From contig JAGMUV010000009.1 of the NCBI GenBank assembly GCA_020744425.1, positions 434,001 through 498,000 on the forward strand: a DNA stretch of 64,000 nt, given 5' to 3'. A program made the translations under genes and the position numbers. This DNA comes from Dactylonectria macrodidyma. Lineage: Eukaryota; Ascomycota; Sordariomycetes; Hypocreales; Nectriaceae. The notes under the pieces were generated by a model. It was not told where the DNA came from and ran no database searches. It saw only the letters and a list, made by a program, of their open reading frames with translations. Below, piece by piece: positions 8,464 to 19,136 of this stretch (within the stretch, counting starts at the first letter, position 1; each line of letters starts with the position of its first letter).

Positions 8464-9856
8464 ATGACAAAGCCTCTTCCGCCAGGAGTTTACGCTCCTC
8501 TACCGGCATTCTTTAATGATCAGGATGAGTTAGGCAAGCACGCTCCTGTTTCAGATTGGAAATTTAAACAGTAATTCATATTCATAGCTTATGAGTTTAC
8601 TAACATTTAGCTAGACCTCAAAGCATACGTAGAGCATGCTATATGTAACAAGATATTATTCTCCCTTGCCAATATGTATTCACTAATGATTGACATATTT
8701 TGCTGACCTGGCAAGCACAGATGTCGCTAAGCCAGGAGTTATTCCCGTTGTCTCCGCGACAATGGGAGAGGCCGCACATTTGGTTTGTACAGATTCCTAC
8801 AGCGTTGGCGCATACAAGCTTCCTAACAATAACTATAGGATCGCCAAGAGCGCGTACAACTTATCCGGGCTATTCGGTCCGCCCTTGATGAGAATGACCT
8901 AAATCGGACGCCAGTTGTAGCCGGGGTAGGTGCGACAAGCACTCGAGAGACTATAAGTCTCGCGAAAGATGCGGCGGCTGCTGGTGCCGAATTTGTCCTC
9001 GTTATAGCACCAAGCTACTTTGCGAGTGCACTGAAGGCAAACCAGACAGCGATTCAGACATTTTTTATTGGTGTTGCCTCTGAATCGCCTGTGCCGGTGT
9101 ATGTATGCTTCAGTACTTGTCGGGTACTATGTACATGGCTGAAAGGGCTGCGAGCTAACAAAGATGCCTGACAAATCAGCGTTATCTACAACTTTCCGTT
9201 AGTTGCAGGTGGTATCGATTTAACCAGTAACGATATTGTGGATATTGCAAGGGCTGCACCAAACGTCTGCGGCGTCATGCTATCGTAAGTAGTCACGATT
9301 GCTTTCGGAACTTATCAAGGTTGCTAATAATGCCTCATAGTTGTGGTAATGTTGGAAAAGTCTCAAGGATTACAAGCCTTGCAGACGAATCTTTCAAGAC
9401 AATCGCAGGGTTCATCGACTTCTTACTTCCGTCTATTTCGGTTGGGTCCGCCGGTGCTATAAGCCCCTTACCGAACCTTGTACCAGTAAGTGGAATTTGC
9501 AGCAGGTGGTATTGGAAAATTACTTATCACTCAGTATAGGATTTTGCCATGGAGTTGTGGCGCAGTACCCAAAGCCTAAACAGTCCTGCAGATTGGGCGA
9601 AAGCCAGGCGACTCCAGGAGAGAGCCTCCTCAGCCGAAGCGGAACTATTAAGTGGGGGTGTGAGTAATATCATTCTACTGATAGGCGTACACAACATACT
9701 AACGTTTAATACAAGGTGGCTGGGCTAAAGTACTTGCTCAGCCAGCAGTTCGGATATCCTGCGACACCCAGACTCCCACTACAGCCTTTGAGCGAGGATG
9801 CAGCGGCCCGTTTGTCTGATAGCAAGTACTTGAAGGGCTTGATAGATGAAAGATAG
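8464..9856 (+). CDS. DapA/HOGA-family class I aldolase-like protein lacking catalytic Lys
   Basis: Reconstructed as join(8464..8547, 8611..8644, 8721..8782, 8839..9098, 9180..9284, 9341..9485, 9540..9659, 9716..9856), 316 residues. All seven introns have GT-AG ends and keep frame. The family is dihydrodipicolinate synthase / 4-hydroxy-2-oxoglutarate aldolase: MTKPLPPGVYAPLPAFF start, PVVSATMGEA substrate loop, YNFP with the conserved Tyr, LLPSISVGSAGAIS and a C-terminal helix pair. These enzymes form a Schiff base through the Lys of a GVK-LTCGN motif. Here that codon is ATG (9276-9278), giving GVMLSCGN. Without the Lys, classical lyase chemistry should be lost, so this is probably a pseudoenzyme or an early pseudogene. 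The first intron donor (GTTTCA, 8548) is the least certain border. Confidence 0.75.
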
Positions 9857-10975
9857 AGACAGTGCTCTGTCAACTATAGTGGGGATAAGTGACGACTCAG
9901 TAATGCAACTCGGCCACCTACGCAATGAATAAAATTTGACCTAACGTTTAGACAAGAATTTTGTCTTATCACTAGCATGATGTCGATCTCACTACGGGCC
10001 GCCAAGTCGTGCCTATTGAACCCGACATTTAATCTCTGTGACTATTGCCTCCAGCCTTCTCATATTTTTTAGTTACTGAAACCAACTTCCATTCCGTTTT
10101 CCACCGTCTCTTGGCCCGTCTCGATGTTTCCCGTCCAGAAGTTCAGCATCCTCCCCCCTGCCCTACAAGCGGATAGTTGGGTCGCCCAAAGACGTCCACA
10201 ATCAAAGAGATCTGATAGCGCGGCCGTACGGGATTTCACAAAGCAGCACGAACGATCGTTATAGAGCGTTAGATACTCAACTTTCCTTACGAGCCAGAGT
10301 TAGGCGATCTATCTGGTTGACTCAAGATGCAAAGACTCATGAGATTCCGATGACAGGAGAAGAGCTATTTACCAGCAACCATCCTAGAGAGGAAATTTTA
10401 TACCGCAAGCTTAGGAATATACTATTAACTATTCTCCTCCAATATCATACTCCCAGGTTCATTGCAACACTCCACGCATAAAGCGTGAATGACTCTATGA
10501 ATGAAGAATGCAGTAACAGAGTGAACTCTTCATTCTTAGTCATTTCTGATATAGTTGAACTCTTTAATGCGATTATTTGATTTGAACTTCTCTTCTCAGT
10601 GGGCTACTCCATGATTCCGACAGACCAGATCTTAACTCCTGATGTGCAAGGGGTGTCAACGTGGTCTGGTGTGTGCAATCTCCTCTCGCGGTGTACAAAA
10701 GAGCTTGGGCAGCTAATAATTGCCCCACGATCTCATATTAGCTTATTGTTCGGGATCAATGTTGTTGTTCCTACTAGCTCTAGTATTGGTGATGGAGGGC
10801 GATGATGTCATATTTCTCTCCTCGGCCGACTCGGCCGACAGCGGTGGTGCAATTGACCCCCTGCAGGATCATTCTCCCAGGTCTAAGAATTATTATTTAA
10901 CTCCCTGTCAATGACCAAGTTACAATTTCCCACTCTCCATGGCCATTCCTCCATTTTCTGATTGTTATCGCTACC
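9857..10975. other. Intergenic with inverted repeats
   Basis: No gene is recognised. The stretch contains a CACGC-ATAAA-GCGTG hairpin (10473-10487), the inverted repeat at 10488-10544, and two copies of CTCGGCCGA near 10820-10840. Confidence 0.6.
10488..10544. repeat. Imperfect inverted repeat, 57 bp
   Basis: The outer arms AATGACT (10488-10494) and AGTCATT (10538-10544) pair, as do the inner arms GAATGAAG (10499-10506) and CTTCATTC (10528-10535). It could be the remnant of a small foldback element; no target duplication was found. Confidence 0.6.
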
Positions 10976-11813
10976 ATGAAAGTCCTCATCGTTGGTGCCA
11001 GTGGTATGATTGGAGGCGAAGCCCTCATCCAATGTCTCGACCATCCAAGTATATCCAGTGTTGTTGCGTTTGTCCGTCGAGACCTGCCAGCCAACATACA
11101 CCATCATCCGAAACTTCAAGTCGTCTTAATCAAGGACTTTGCAAAATGGCCAAAAGATGTGCTGCAGGCCCATGCTGACGCCGCTGGCATGATATGGTGA
11201 GTCCGCGTACAGATGGCGGCTTTCCAGCCAAGTATACCTCGCTTGCTGACTCCATTTCTCTAGGGCCATGGGATCATACAACGGAAGTATCACTGCCGAC
11301 TTGGAGTATCCTCTTGCCTTCCTGGAAGCTATGGCACCAGTCTTAAAAACACAGCCCAACAGGCCCCTGTTTAGATGCGTGCATTTAAGCGGGAAGTTTG
11401 TCCGTCAGGATCAAGAACAAAAGCTGTGGTTTATGGAAAAGCCGCGTAAGATGAAGGTATTGATCATCCGATTCATAATCGTTTCCCCATATCTAACACT
11501 CTTCCAGGGCGTGCTTGAGACCAAAGCTCTCACTTTTGCCGAAAGCCATGCTGCCACCTGGCAAACTTTTATTGTCAAGCCAGGAGGAGTCGTGCCAAAG
11601 AAGTTATTGGACGGTGGTGTACTGGGTGTAGCTACGGGTATGGGCGCGCTGATGGGCGAGAACTGGTCCGTTCGAATCGACGAGTTGGGGGCTTTTATGA
11701 CCTATCTTGCCATCAATGGTGAGGGAGAAGAGCCCATCACCGAAAACTGGCGCATAGTGAGAAAAGGGAGGGAGCTCTTGAAATCGCGAGAGAACAGATC
11801 GACGCCCAAGTAG
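10976..11813 (+). CDS. Small NAD(P)-binding epimerase-like protein
   Basis: join(10976..11196, 11264..11456, 11508..11813), 239 residues. The 67-bp first intron (GTGAGT...CTCTAG) restores TGG across its borders. The 51-bp second intron (GTATTG, CTAAC branch, CAG) is a multiple of three without a stop, so retention would insert 17 residues. The protein opens with MKVLIVGASGMIGGEAL, a GxxGxxG Rossmann loop of the NAD-dependent epimerase/dehydratase superfamily, then follows the layout of short uncharacterised fungal members (HLSGKFVRQD; KPGGVVPKK). No clear catalytic Tyr-x3-Lys is visible, so it may bind a nucleotide without catalysis. The ATG context is CTACC-ATG. It is convergent with the Zn2Cys6 gene, whose stop is 135 bp away. 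Confidence 0.75.
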
Positions 11814-11947
11814 ATGTGTTGAAGGCTTGGAGAAGCCTGTGCGGTTGGATGTGTTATTGTGTCATTTACAGTTCAAATCGAAGACCACCTGCATCTAGAT
11901 GTAGCGATATAAGACATCATTAATCTGTAACTTAATGCGCAATATTG

Positions 11948-14074
11948 TTACACAATACTCTCATCTATCAAGTCATCTAGACTAAGCACTGGGCCTCCGC
12001 ATACTAAAGTTTGCGAGGACTTCGGTGCTCTGGAGCTCGGCCGCTTTGTAAACAGCTTGTTGATTAGCCGCGAAGCTGGGCATTGCGCATCAAGCAGGGG
12101 CGTAATTGAGGACACGATGATATCTTCCATTCCAAACCTTGTCGATCCGGAAATGCTCCCAAACACAATATCGGAATCGGCAGGCATCTCAGGGGCCAAT
12201 GGCATGTTAGCGCTTGAGCAGGAGTCGCTCTCTGCAAATAGCGTATCTTCCGTAATCATGTCTAACAACGTAGACAAAATCTCGGCACTCCGTCTAGCCG
12301 TACGCTCTCTACGACACATCTTTCCGGCAGTGTCGTATGTTTCAATCACATGATCGAGCAGAGCTCTATCTGAGTCATATCTGGAAGATGTCGAATGTGA
12401 TTTGTGACGTCGAGACTGCATTTTGGCAAGTAAAAGGATAACCGCGGCCACAACCACCGACTGGTCGATGGTCCTGCACCGAGACAGTTGATCTTTGGCG
12501 TGTTGTACTCCAAGATATCGCTGGAGCGTAAACCTGCAAGCATCCATACAGCTTTCAAGACTATTGAATGACTCGTCCGTCGGGTTTCCAAAGGCAAACG
12601 GTACGTGAGCAAATATTCTCGCTTGAAAAAACCACAGTTGGCAAACTATACGATTAGGTTCTTTCGCTGAATCAAGAGCTCGATCCTGGCGGAACGAGGG
12701 AGCTTTCCACCAAGACGACGGCAACGAGTCGTGCAACTCGTCCAGCGTGTTGTCGATTTCTTGGAGGATACCGCGGTCCTTATGGAGGCCAACTGCATTT
12801 CTTTGCGCAATACGCGCCACAATGAGACAAATCCGGCGCTGGACATTTGCGTCGTCGTCGGCGAGCAAATCCCTCCAATCGTCATCGGGGCCAAACGGAG
12901 CGACTCCCAGGCCAGGTTCTAGCCCGAGGAGAAGACTGCAGTAACAGTCACCACAGACGGCTGAGAGCCACAGGCGTCGATGAAGGGCTACGTCGCTGCA
13001 AGTCGACTCGCGTCCGGAGATTGAGAAACTGTGTTGAAGCCCTTTCAGTCTGGCAATGTCGAGAACCCTTCTAAAGGTCATCCATGCCTTTCGAATTGCA
13101 CCATCGTTGATCTGAATCAAGTAGAGCAGAGTCAAGCATTCTAGACCTTCGATCGAACAAGCTTCATTCTCGTGGGATAGAACAAATAGTTTGACCCGCT
13201 CAACGATCAGTTCAATGGACTTTTCCACACTCTGAAACTCCAAAAACTGTACATCGAAACTCGCTGGCAGTTGTTGCATGTATAATGCGTACATGAGTAG
13301 CGCTTTTGCAATATGCATCGCACTGCCTCTTGGAATGGCGGACGTTTCAAGGAGCTGGATCGTGTCGTTTGGCTGCAGAACGCTGCCATGGGGGTTTTCC
13401 GCGCCCCAGAGCCAAGCGGTTGTGTTTGTGACAATCGTGACTGCATCTTGAGCTGATGGCAGAAGAGCCACGAGTGACTGCTTAGGGTCTAAAGCTTCTG
13501 GAGCCGGAGGTATGACGGATCTATGGTCTTCGACAAGCGGCAGAGTTCCATGAACAGTTGTATCAAACAGCTAATCTTTTCTTAGTCCTTGCATCAAGTT
13601 CGGGGTTTGTTGAACAGGACTCACAATGTCATCCCAAATAGTAGCGGAGGCTGCAAGCTCGAATTCAGACGAATTCTCAATCTGCGGTCGGGTTCCTTCC
13701 TGAGCCTCAACCAGCTTCTTCAAAAGAGCTTCGATGCGCTCAAGCCTTAGCTCATGCTCTTGTTTCCCACCTCCCTGCCCATCAACAAAGGGCGAATTTC
13801 CACTGCTGATCTCAGAATCGGGGGCTTGGAGAGTGCACCGCGTCCCGCTTTTGACGCATTCGGCGCAAGTTTCGACATGCTCCTCGATGAGCTGACACTT
13901 GACCTTGCGCTTTCGACCTGATGCCACGTGTTAGCTTGAAGTGGAATGACAACTCAAGACGGTCTTAGTACATTGGTAACAACTCCGAGTACTCCGACGT
14001 AAGCGCTTGCGGGAGTGGCCTGCCTCCATTTTCGACTCCTCATTCGATGTCAAGGATGACATTGTCAGCAACAT
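11948..14074 (-). CDS. Zn(II)2Cys6 transcription factor
   Basis: complement(join(11948..13570, 13625..13917, 13972..14074)), 672 residues. The 54-bp intron 13918-13971 splits the zinc cluster: exon 1 gives RSCYQC and exon 2 gives RKRKVKCQ, then CAEC and GTRC, completing the six cysteines. The second 54-bp intron (13571-13624, GTGAGT...ATTAG) looks like an in-frame stop if read through. The start was set at 14074 (CACC-ATG); ATGs at 14062 and 14029 are alternatives. A basic stretch follows the cluster, then a coiled-coil-like LRLERIEALLKKLVE, and a long alpha-helical region of fungal transcription-factor middle-homology type. The gene is a nuclear DNA-binding regulator with unknown targets. 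It starts 192 bp from the divergent HET-domain gene. Confidence 0.85.
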
Positions 14075-14266
14075 GGTGAGCTTATCAACAGACTCAAGGA
14101 CCACTGCTGACTCAGCGGCGTATTCACCAACCAGTTGAGGTTGTCGGTTCGAACCCCACATCGAAGAACAATTCAGCATACTTGTTCGACCCCGCAGACT
14201 GTCATTCTTACCGTTTCTTGGTGTCGTGATAGCTTATTTCAACAGAGCAATAATACTGTATCCGCC
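14075..14266. promoter_or_regulatory. 192-bp bidirectional promoter, Zn2Cys6 / HET
   Basis: Only 192 bp separate the two divergent start codons (14074 minus, 14267 plus), so both genes must share upstream sequence. No TATA box is obvious. Confidence 0.6.
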
Positions 14267-16117
14267 ATGGTTGAAGAGTCTCCGGCGTCTCGCGACGAGT
14301 ACAAATACACTCCCATTGGACAGGCCCATTCAATCCGACTCCTAGAGTTGCAACCCGCAACATCATGGCAATCACCACTCGAGGTTTCACTCTGCGAATA
14401 CTCTCTTCACGCCTGTCCAGAGTTCGGAGCCTTGTCCTATACGTGGGCAACGGAAGATGGGGACTCTTCGCTATCGAAATGTCTAGAATGCGGCGGAGGC
14501 ATCATCAAAATCACCGCAAACTGTGAGGCTGCACTCGTGAGACTCCGTCAATCCGAAGGGGTCCGCATCCTCTGGGTCGACGCAGTCTGCATCGATCAAT
14601 CCAACGACGACGAAAAGAGCCTCCAGATTGCTTTGATGCGCCAGATCTACAGCCTAGCCACTTGGGTTGGCTTGTGGCTTGGCGAAGCATCGACGACGGT
14701 CGATGAGGAGACCTCTAAACCGCTTTCAGAACTAGGCATGGAGTTCATGCATGATTTCGCAGTCGAGATTGCGGATAGAAGCAACTCTGGCCAGACCCCC
14801 TTCGGAGGGGAGCTTTACCAAGAATTCATTAAGGATCGAAGGGCCTTTCAAGAGCAGGGCATGGAGGTCTTTACCCCGCGAGTCCAAGGATTCTGGGATG
14901 TCTTGCACCGACCCTGGTGGGGACGCTTGTGGGTTGTCCAGGAGCTTGCTCTCTCACAATCAGCTCATATCATGTGTGGAGGTTCATCCGAGTCGTGGCA
15001 CAACCTGACAGTTGTTATTGACGGACTGGTCAAAAGTGACGGCCAATCGGTTGAGGTGTTTGAGTTCATCGCCACTTTCATCACAAGCGCCTTTCATCAG
15101 ATTCACATGCCCAGTTTCGTGGACAAGAATCAAAATGAGAGCAGTTCATCTCAACCTTCGACGCCAGGGACAAAGGCACTCGCCATTCTTAATGCGACCC
15201 GCAATACGCGCGCAACTGACCCGCGAGACAAGATATACGGCATTCTGGGCTTTTTCGGGGACCCAGAGACTGATCCAGAGAACATATTTCCTCTGCCAGA
15301 CTACACGAAGACAGCAGCAGAGTTGTATGCCGATGTCTCTCGGTCGATCATCAAAAACACCTGCAGTCTAGATGTTATGAGCTCGTGCTACGGCTTTGTC
15401 AAATCTGCCGTTCCCGATCTGCCGTCTTGGGCGGCGGCTTGGAATGACACTCCGCTCAAATACTTCGATGAGGGCCTTTTTAACGCTTCTAATGGGTCAA
15501 CCACCATATACGAAGCTTCTGGAGACAGCTGGTCTCTCCTGAGGATCAAAGGAAGGAAAGTCGACTCTGTCAAATTCCCAAGTCCGATACCCGATGAGTT
15601 TCAGTATAACAACCAGATCTTAACCTACCTATGGCGTCAGTGGACCGAATTGGCCTTTTCACTACAATCCTACCCTACTGGTGAATCCATAGCGGATGTC
15701 TTGCTTGATACGCTGTGCTGGGGAAGTAATCTGAGACTTCACCGTCTAGATCCAGGAGAGTATCAGGACACCTTTGACGCCTGGATCAAAATTTTGAGAA
15801 GTCCGGATACACTGGAGGTTGCCTCAGAGCGAATCTTTTCGGACGAAACAGCCCACACATACTCTCGCAGGGTTTCATTTCTGACGTGGGGACGGGTTCT
15901 AGGCACGACTACAAACTTGAGATTAGCTCTGCTGCCCTTGTCGGCCGATGTTGGTGACGAAATCGTCATATTCAATGGCGGGAAACTGCCCTTTGTGATA
16001 AGACCTGAAGGGGACAATTTCAAGCTTGTAGGCCCTTGCTATATACACGGTATCATGGATGGAGAGGATTTTCCGCTGAATGAGCCAGAATCTGGCGCAT
16101 GGTTTACTCTTTGCTAG
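14267..16117 (+). CDS. HET (heterokaryon incompatibility) domain protein
   Basis: A single-exon frame of 616 residues from CCGCC-ATG at 14267; the frame is open 5' to 14135 but with no better start. The HET domain is near the N-terminus with its usual landmarks: FGALSYTW, RILWVDAVCIDQSN-DEK, QIYSLATWVGLWLGE, then RPWWGRLWVVQELAL. Downstream come DPRDKIYGILGF and the C-terminal LPSWAAAW block of the large HET family. HET proteins trigger programmed cell death when unlike strains fuse and are treated as fungal counterparts of immune effectors. The frame is intact. Its partner or trigger is unknown. Neighbours are a head-to-head Zn2Cys6 regulator, a broken nuclease-like gene and a kinase-like gene. 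Confidence 0.93.
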   Translation: MVEESPASRDEYKYTPIGQAHSIRLLELQPATSWQSPLEVSLCEYSLHACPEFGALSYTWATEDGDSSLSKCLECGGGIIKITANCEAALVRLRQSEGVRILWVDAVCIDQSNDDEKSLQIALMRQIYSLATWVGLWLGEASTTVDEETSKPLSELGMEFMHDFAVEIADRSNSGQTPFGGELYQEFIKDRRAFQEQGMEVFTPRVQGFWDVLHRPWWGRLWVVQELALSQSAHIMCGGSSESWHNLTVVIDGLVKSDGQSVEVFEFIATFITSAFHQIHMPSFVDKNQNESSSSQPSTPGTKALAILNATRNTRATDPRDKIYGILGFFGDPETDPENIFPLPDYTKTAAELYADVSRSIIKNTCSLDVMSSCYGFVKSAVPDLPSWAAAWNDTPLKYFDEGLFNASNGSTTIYEASGDSWSLLRIKGRKVDSVKFPSPIPDEFQYNNQILTYLWRQWTELAFSLQSYPTGESIADVLLDTLCWGSNLRLHRLDPGEYQDTFDAWIKILRSPDTLEVASERIFSDETAHTYSRRVSFLTWGRVLGTTTNLRLALLPLSADVGDEIVIFNGGKLPFVIRPEGDNFKLVGPCYIHGIMDGEDFPLNEPESGAWFTLC

Positions 16118-16334
16118 GGAATTGAATGGTGCTTTGGGACTCGGTTATTTGGCTAATGTGTTACAATTCCCTCATCTCTCTGCCCTAGAATAGCCAATAA
16201 AGACGGCCGTGCATTAATTAGCATAGACGATATTAGGAGGGGCTTGATGTCCAGTCCTCTTTTCCTCCATCCTTCCCGCAGCTTTCAACAACCATTCCAC
16301 GTGGTCCAAAGGGGTGGCGAGAACGTAAAGCGAC

Positions 16335-17143
16335 TCATGAACCGATAACCGGAGCTTGACCCACAGACTCTAGGTAAGCCCTCTGAAGAAACCCGAGCAA
16401 AGCAAGCCGGTATTTTTCTTTGCTGTCGACAATGGTAAGATGGCAATAATCTCCGCCAAGCAAACCATCTGCCTGGCCCAAGTGAAGCAGTACCAAAACG
16501 TCCCAATCAAACAATGCGACATACTTCGTTCCATAATCATTGGCATAACTGACAGCTTGCTTAAGTAGTGTGGCAGAGCTGCCCTGAAACGAAGAAAGCT
16601 TTTCGGTCCGTAGGAGCCGGGCCACAGTATCGTCCGTATTCTCGTCGCGCAAGGGAAACGCATCTTGAAATTGTCTCTTCACGATAGTTTTCGGCCGCTT
16701 ATAATCGAGAACGGCAAAATATTTTGTTGTATCATCACTTCGAGTCCAAGCCCAACAAGTGTCTGCTCGAGAATCCTTGACGACATGTTCGTTGTAGCAT
16801 CGGATCCTTCGGCCATGGGCAGCAGAAAGGGCGAGGTTGACGGGGGGTTCATCAACTGAACTGCTGCTGCGTCGCGTACATCTCCTTCGACCATGATAAC
16901 TCTCGTATTCTCCTAGGTGGCGAGGTATTGTGTTCGAAGCGTTGTGTCATGTCTGAGGAGCAAGGCGTTGGCACGTTGCTCCCATTCTTGCTGATTGAAT
17001 CGTTTGGCAAATTTTGGAGCCTCCGCGAGTTCGGTGTTTTTGCCAGAAGTATGGGTCGTCTTCTTAGCGGGAGGTTCCGGAAGGCTCGCGGCCTGACCTG
17101 GGAGTCGCAGTCTGAAAGCTTGACTAATTGTCGTGATCGGCAT
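16335..17143 (-). pseudogene. Broken PD-(D/E)XK-like family member, copy 1
   Basis: Read on the minus strand from ATG 17143 (MPITTISQAFRLRLPG) to the stop at 16335. Two lesions break it: a TAG at 16913-16915, where the other copies have Gln (YLAxQE), and a frameshift in a run of six C (plus-strand G at 16842-16847). Across both, the order matches the copies at 34.7 and 35.5 kb: a short N-terminal helix, an NP-V block, R-AD-CWAW, then FAVLDYKRP, LLKQAVSYA, GTKYVALFDWD and a C-terminal LLGFLQRAY helix. The hydrophobic-D-x-K followed by Q-x2-x-YA resembles PD-(D/E)XK nuclease cores; that assignment is inferred. The ancestor was about 265 residues. Confidence 0.7.
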
Positions 17144-18044
17144 GGTAAGGCGAGCTGGAACGACGCAATACTGCGAATGATGCTGTGAGATGATGCAAGG
17201 ACGTGGTAAGGCAGGCAATGCGAGAGCTACCTAGGGTGCGTCAAAGGTTCTGCCGCACATGGCTGCATGAGGGTTATTCCAGTTCCACAGGGGCTGCTTA
17301 TCCATTGGCCACAATTCCTGCACCGAGCCAATGAAGCCGATGGTGGAACGAGGTGGCGAGCAAATCTTCTTCATTTTAGTTGTGTACTGCTAGCAACAGG
17401 TAGCCAGATAGCGTGACTGTGCTAAGAGATGTGATTTCATTGCACAGAGTCGTGACTCTTGGGCGGCCTGACTGTGCTAAGAGATGCACCTTCACCGCAC
17501 GGAATCTTCAAGGGCCATTGCCGTGCAAGTGGTGTTCATGAAGTTAGGATGTTTGCTAGGTCTTTAGTCCAATCAGACAGCTGCATGGTAAGTCCCTGAG
17601 TCTCGCATTCACCCCTGCAAGTTTGCGACTCTTGGCGTGAATCCTGGCTGGCAAAGTTGTCTCGCTTATCTTATCTTATTCTATTTGGACAGCCGCCGTT
17701 CCTCCCTTGTTTCCTTTGTTTGTTTTAGACACTTGACGGTGAGTAAGTCACCATGATATCATTTCCTGTTCATTTGGAGGTAGTTTTGAAGGCCACGACC
17801 GTCTCTCGTTCAGTTTGGTGCACCCTAATGGACAGTCACGTGACTGGCGCGTTTGCCTCAATCACAACACTCGGCGCCTTTACCTTTACCTCTCCCGCCA
17901 CTTTCAAGTCTTCCGCCTCTTCTACTTCTTCCAACTCTTTCAGTTCTTTCAGCTCTTTCGCCTCATCAGTGACACCCACACACAACACCCACGTGCAACA
18001 CCCAAAATCAAACAACACCTCCCGCGCCTCTCTGGTCTCTCAAG
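17144..18044. other. Intergenic upstream of kinase-like gene
   Basis: It holds a 38-bp direct repeat (17414-17506) and a long pyrimidine-rich tract with TCTTC/TTTC repeats (about 17875-17960) just before the kinase-like start, typical of fungal core promoters. No separate gene is supported. Confidence 0.6.
17414..17506. repeat. 38-bp direct repeat, period 55 bp
   Basis: TGACTGTGCTAAGAGATG begins copies at 17414 and 17469. The following bases diverge (TGATTTCATTGCAC versus CACCTTCACCGCAC). It lies 540-630 bp upstream of the kinase-like start. Confidence 0.75.
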
Positions 18045-19136
18045 ATGGACGGGTGGTCTGGGCCCGTGGATAGCGATTCCAGGACTCCTTCGCCGGACCC
18101 TCAACGGCCAGAATTCCCGTACCGTTCCGGTCTCAAGCTCACCATCCGACGTCACAACCCGCCACCTCCATATGGAGCTTACTATCTCAAAGGTTCAAAG
18201 CGCGATTACGCGCCTCCGCCATCGACGCTCAAAGTCACCCAGAGCGAATGGTGTCTTCAACATCCACCTGAAGAGTCACGCTCTCCTCACCCCGACACCA
18301 CTCCCCACACACTACGAGTTCTCGACGAAATAGCCTGCGAGGATGGACGTGGCGCTCAGGTCATTCGCTGCTGTCTCGACGACGACGAGTCTCAAGTCTA
18401 TGCCGCGAAAATCTACGACGCTCTATACTATCGTTGGCCTGATGATGTAACTTGGGTCGCTGACGAGGACTATCGCCGCGAGGCAGCGGCATATGAAGAG
18501 ATGCAAAAACTTGGCGTGGATGGCGAGCTCGCTCCAGAGTATTTCGGGTCCTGGACGACCGACGTCGTCGCATCGACTGACACTCGCGCTCTACGACCAG
18601 TGCGCATCTTGCTCATGGAATACCTTCAGGGCAATTCTATGCTGTCGCTGATCGACAAGAATCAAGTCGCCACTATTCCTCCTCAACGACGCCTCGATAT
18701 CCTCAAGACAGCCATAGAAGCGAAATCTCAACTTCATCTCCACCATATCTGGCACGGGGACTTCGCCCCCAGAAACATCATGCTTGTTGAATCCCATCCC
18801 ATGGACGAGATGCCTCGTGTTGTGTTGATCGATTTCAATCGCTCCATTGTTGCCACTCAACCCAATTCCAAAATTCCAGTCCTTCAGAGACATCTTCCAG
18901 CCAATCCGATCAACACTTGGTGGGAATTTGACGAAGAGTTTTACAACTGGGTACCAGAGCCGCACCGCTCACGTGCATCGGTCTGGAGAGGTTGGCTCAA
19001 GGCGATATGGGGCAACTCTCGCAGGTTTGAAAGTCTCGAAGGGTGGGTGCTAGAGCATTTTGAGACGGATAAAACGGAGTATTTACCTCCAATGCCCGAT
19101 GCGGAAACCGCAGACAAGTCCAATCTTTGGTGGTAG
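18045..19136 (+). CDS. Kinase-like (protein kinase/APH fold) protein
   Basis: A single exon of 363 residues; the ATG at 18045 (CAAG-ATG) follows a pyrimidine tract. Kinase-fold residues are visible: AAKIYD (Lys122), an acidic helix around 143-153, the LLMEYLQG hinge (189-196), the catalytic loop HGDFAPRN (237-244) with HxDxxxxN, and LIDFN (261-265), where the usual DFG/DFD is DFN. This matches fungal kinase-like and aminoglycoside-phosphotransferase-like families rather than canonical Ser/Thr kinases. The first 90 residues are Pro-rich and likely disordered. GTAAGA...CTAAC...TTAG at 19142-19204 looks like a 3'-UTR intron. It is divergent from the nuclease-like copy 1. The substrate is unknown. 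Confidence 0.85.
   Translation: MDGWSGPVDSDSRTPSPDPQRPEFPYRSGLKLTIRRHNPPPPYGAYYLKGSKRDYAPPPSTLKVTQSEWCLQHPPEESRSPHPDTTPHTLRVLDEIACEDGRGAQVIRCCLDDDESQVYAAKIYDALYYRWPDDVTWVADEDYRREAAAYEEMQKLGVDGELAPEYFGSWTTDVVASTDTRALRPVRILLMEYLQGNSMLSLIDKNQVATIPPQRRLDILKTAIEAKSQLHLHHIWHGDFAPRNIMLVESHPMDEMPRVVLIDFNRSIVATQPNSKIPVLQRHLPANPINTWWEFDEEFYNWVPEPHRSRASVWRGWLKAIWGNSRRFESLEGWVLEHFETDKTEYLPPMPDAETADKSNLWW

Noticed and set aside
13571..13624. Apparent stop between two parts of the Zn2Cys6 gene
   Set aside because: Explained by a regular 54-bp in-frame intron (GTGAGT...ATTAG), not a pseudogene.
14140..14160. GGTTCGAACCCC, a T-arm-like sequence
   Set aside because: No pairing T stem, anticodon arm or acceptor stem could be drawn on either strand; not a tRNA.
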